Made by a program: the position numbers and the translations under genes. Below, in pieces: positions 41,512 through 41,561 of a stretch of DNA of 41,561 nt. Below the pieces are notes generated by a model. The model was given only the letters and a program-made list of their open reading frames with translations. It did no database searches and was not told the DNA's origin. Source of the stretch: Mariprofundaceae bacterium (lineage in GTDB: Bacteria; Pseudomonadota; Zetaproteobacteria; Mariprofundales; Mariprofundaceae); contig JAUZQM010000011.1 in assembly GCA_030950985.1 (NCBI GenBank), positions 1-41,561 of the forward strand. The letters run 5' to 3'. Within the stretch, counting starts at the first letter, position 1. Each line of letters starts with the position of its first letter.

Positions 41512-41561
41512 ATGAACGAAATAATGCGCACTCTACTGCCAATAGGCAATATTCTGGATTC
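41512..41561 (+). CDS. Start of a cut-off reading frame (unrecognised)
   Basis: From ATG 41512 the frame is open to the window edge, reading MNEIMRTLLPIGNILD. Only 16 residues are visible, too few to name a family. There is no clear ribosome site, and the inverted repeat abuts the ATG. It might be the first codons of a transposase or a host gene, or chance. Confidence 0.3.
   Translation, partial: MNEIMRTLLPIGNILD

Overview
The window is AT-rich chromosomal DNA from a Gram-negative bacterium. It carries lpxC, bamE, hldD and lapAB for lipopolysaccharide and outer-membrane work, and ftsA-ftsZ-lpxC closes a division/cell-wall cluster. The run pheA-hisC-tyrA-aroA-cmk-rpsA-ihfB-lapA-lapB-pyrF is a proteobacterial order, well known from gammaproteobacteria such as Pseudomonas. 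An RNase J overlapping pyrE and a NusG-domain-II/Gx-transporter pair are unusual for classical gammaproteobacteria. Together these suggest a deep-branching proteobacterium, perhaps a zetaproteobacterium (for example Ghiorsea-like). That placement is inference only.

Layout. 1-3030 (+): ftsA end, ftsZ, lpxC. 3031-3868: gene-poor, with a decayed IS200-type tnpA, its right-end hairpins and the glnA terminator. 3869-5284 (-): glnA. 5479-10528 (+): tightly packed pyrE, RNase J, NusG-II protein, Gx transporter, TonB-like protein, mutY. 10529-13338: accessory patch with an IS605-type element internally deleted in both tnpA and tnpB, a one-domain DUF1456 gene and a VirK/YbjX (DUF535) gene broken by two frameshifts. 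13428-17671 (-): cvfB-ybiB-mazG and glnK-amtB. 17959-20293 (+): uppP-lgt-xth with ATGA overlaps. 20289-21465: a DUF547 gene bracketed by two inverted copies of a dispersed repeat. 21502-28370 (+): aromatic amino acid and histidine genes leading to cmk and rpsA. 28371-28758: a third repeat copy and a second palindromic repeat. 28759-31204 (+): ihfB, lapA, lapB, pyrF. 31288-34590 (+): SulP transporter, two small membrane proteins, murU-like gene, HIT protein. 34619-41390 (-): zinc-ribbon membrane protein, ABC-F ATPase, pentapeptide protein, unknown gene, hldD, bamE, small membrane protein, recG. 41391-41561: an inverted repeat and the start of a cut-off reading frame.

How the genes work together. 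Nitrogen assimilation is represented by glnA, glnK and amtB. Envelope building is spread over several operons: lpxC and hldD make lipid A and core, lapAB controls LpxC level in relatives, uppP recycles undecaprenyl phosphate, lgt matures lipoproteins such as BamE, and murU recycles peptidoglycan sugars. Nucleotide and aromatic synthesis (pyrE, pyrF, cmk, pheA, tyrA, aroA), DNA repair and recombination (mutY, xth, recG), nucleotide-pool cleaning (mazG) and translation (rpsA, ABC-F) fill most of the rest.

No convincing new defence or biosynthetic system is visible. The least conventional content is the non-coding and decayed material: a MITE-like repeat family with terminal inverted repeats matching ACTGATGTTACG (three copies), two different IS200/IS605 remnants, and a gene broken exactly at two T runs. 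A few small unrecognised genes sit inside otherwise conserved operons.
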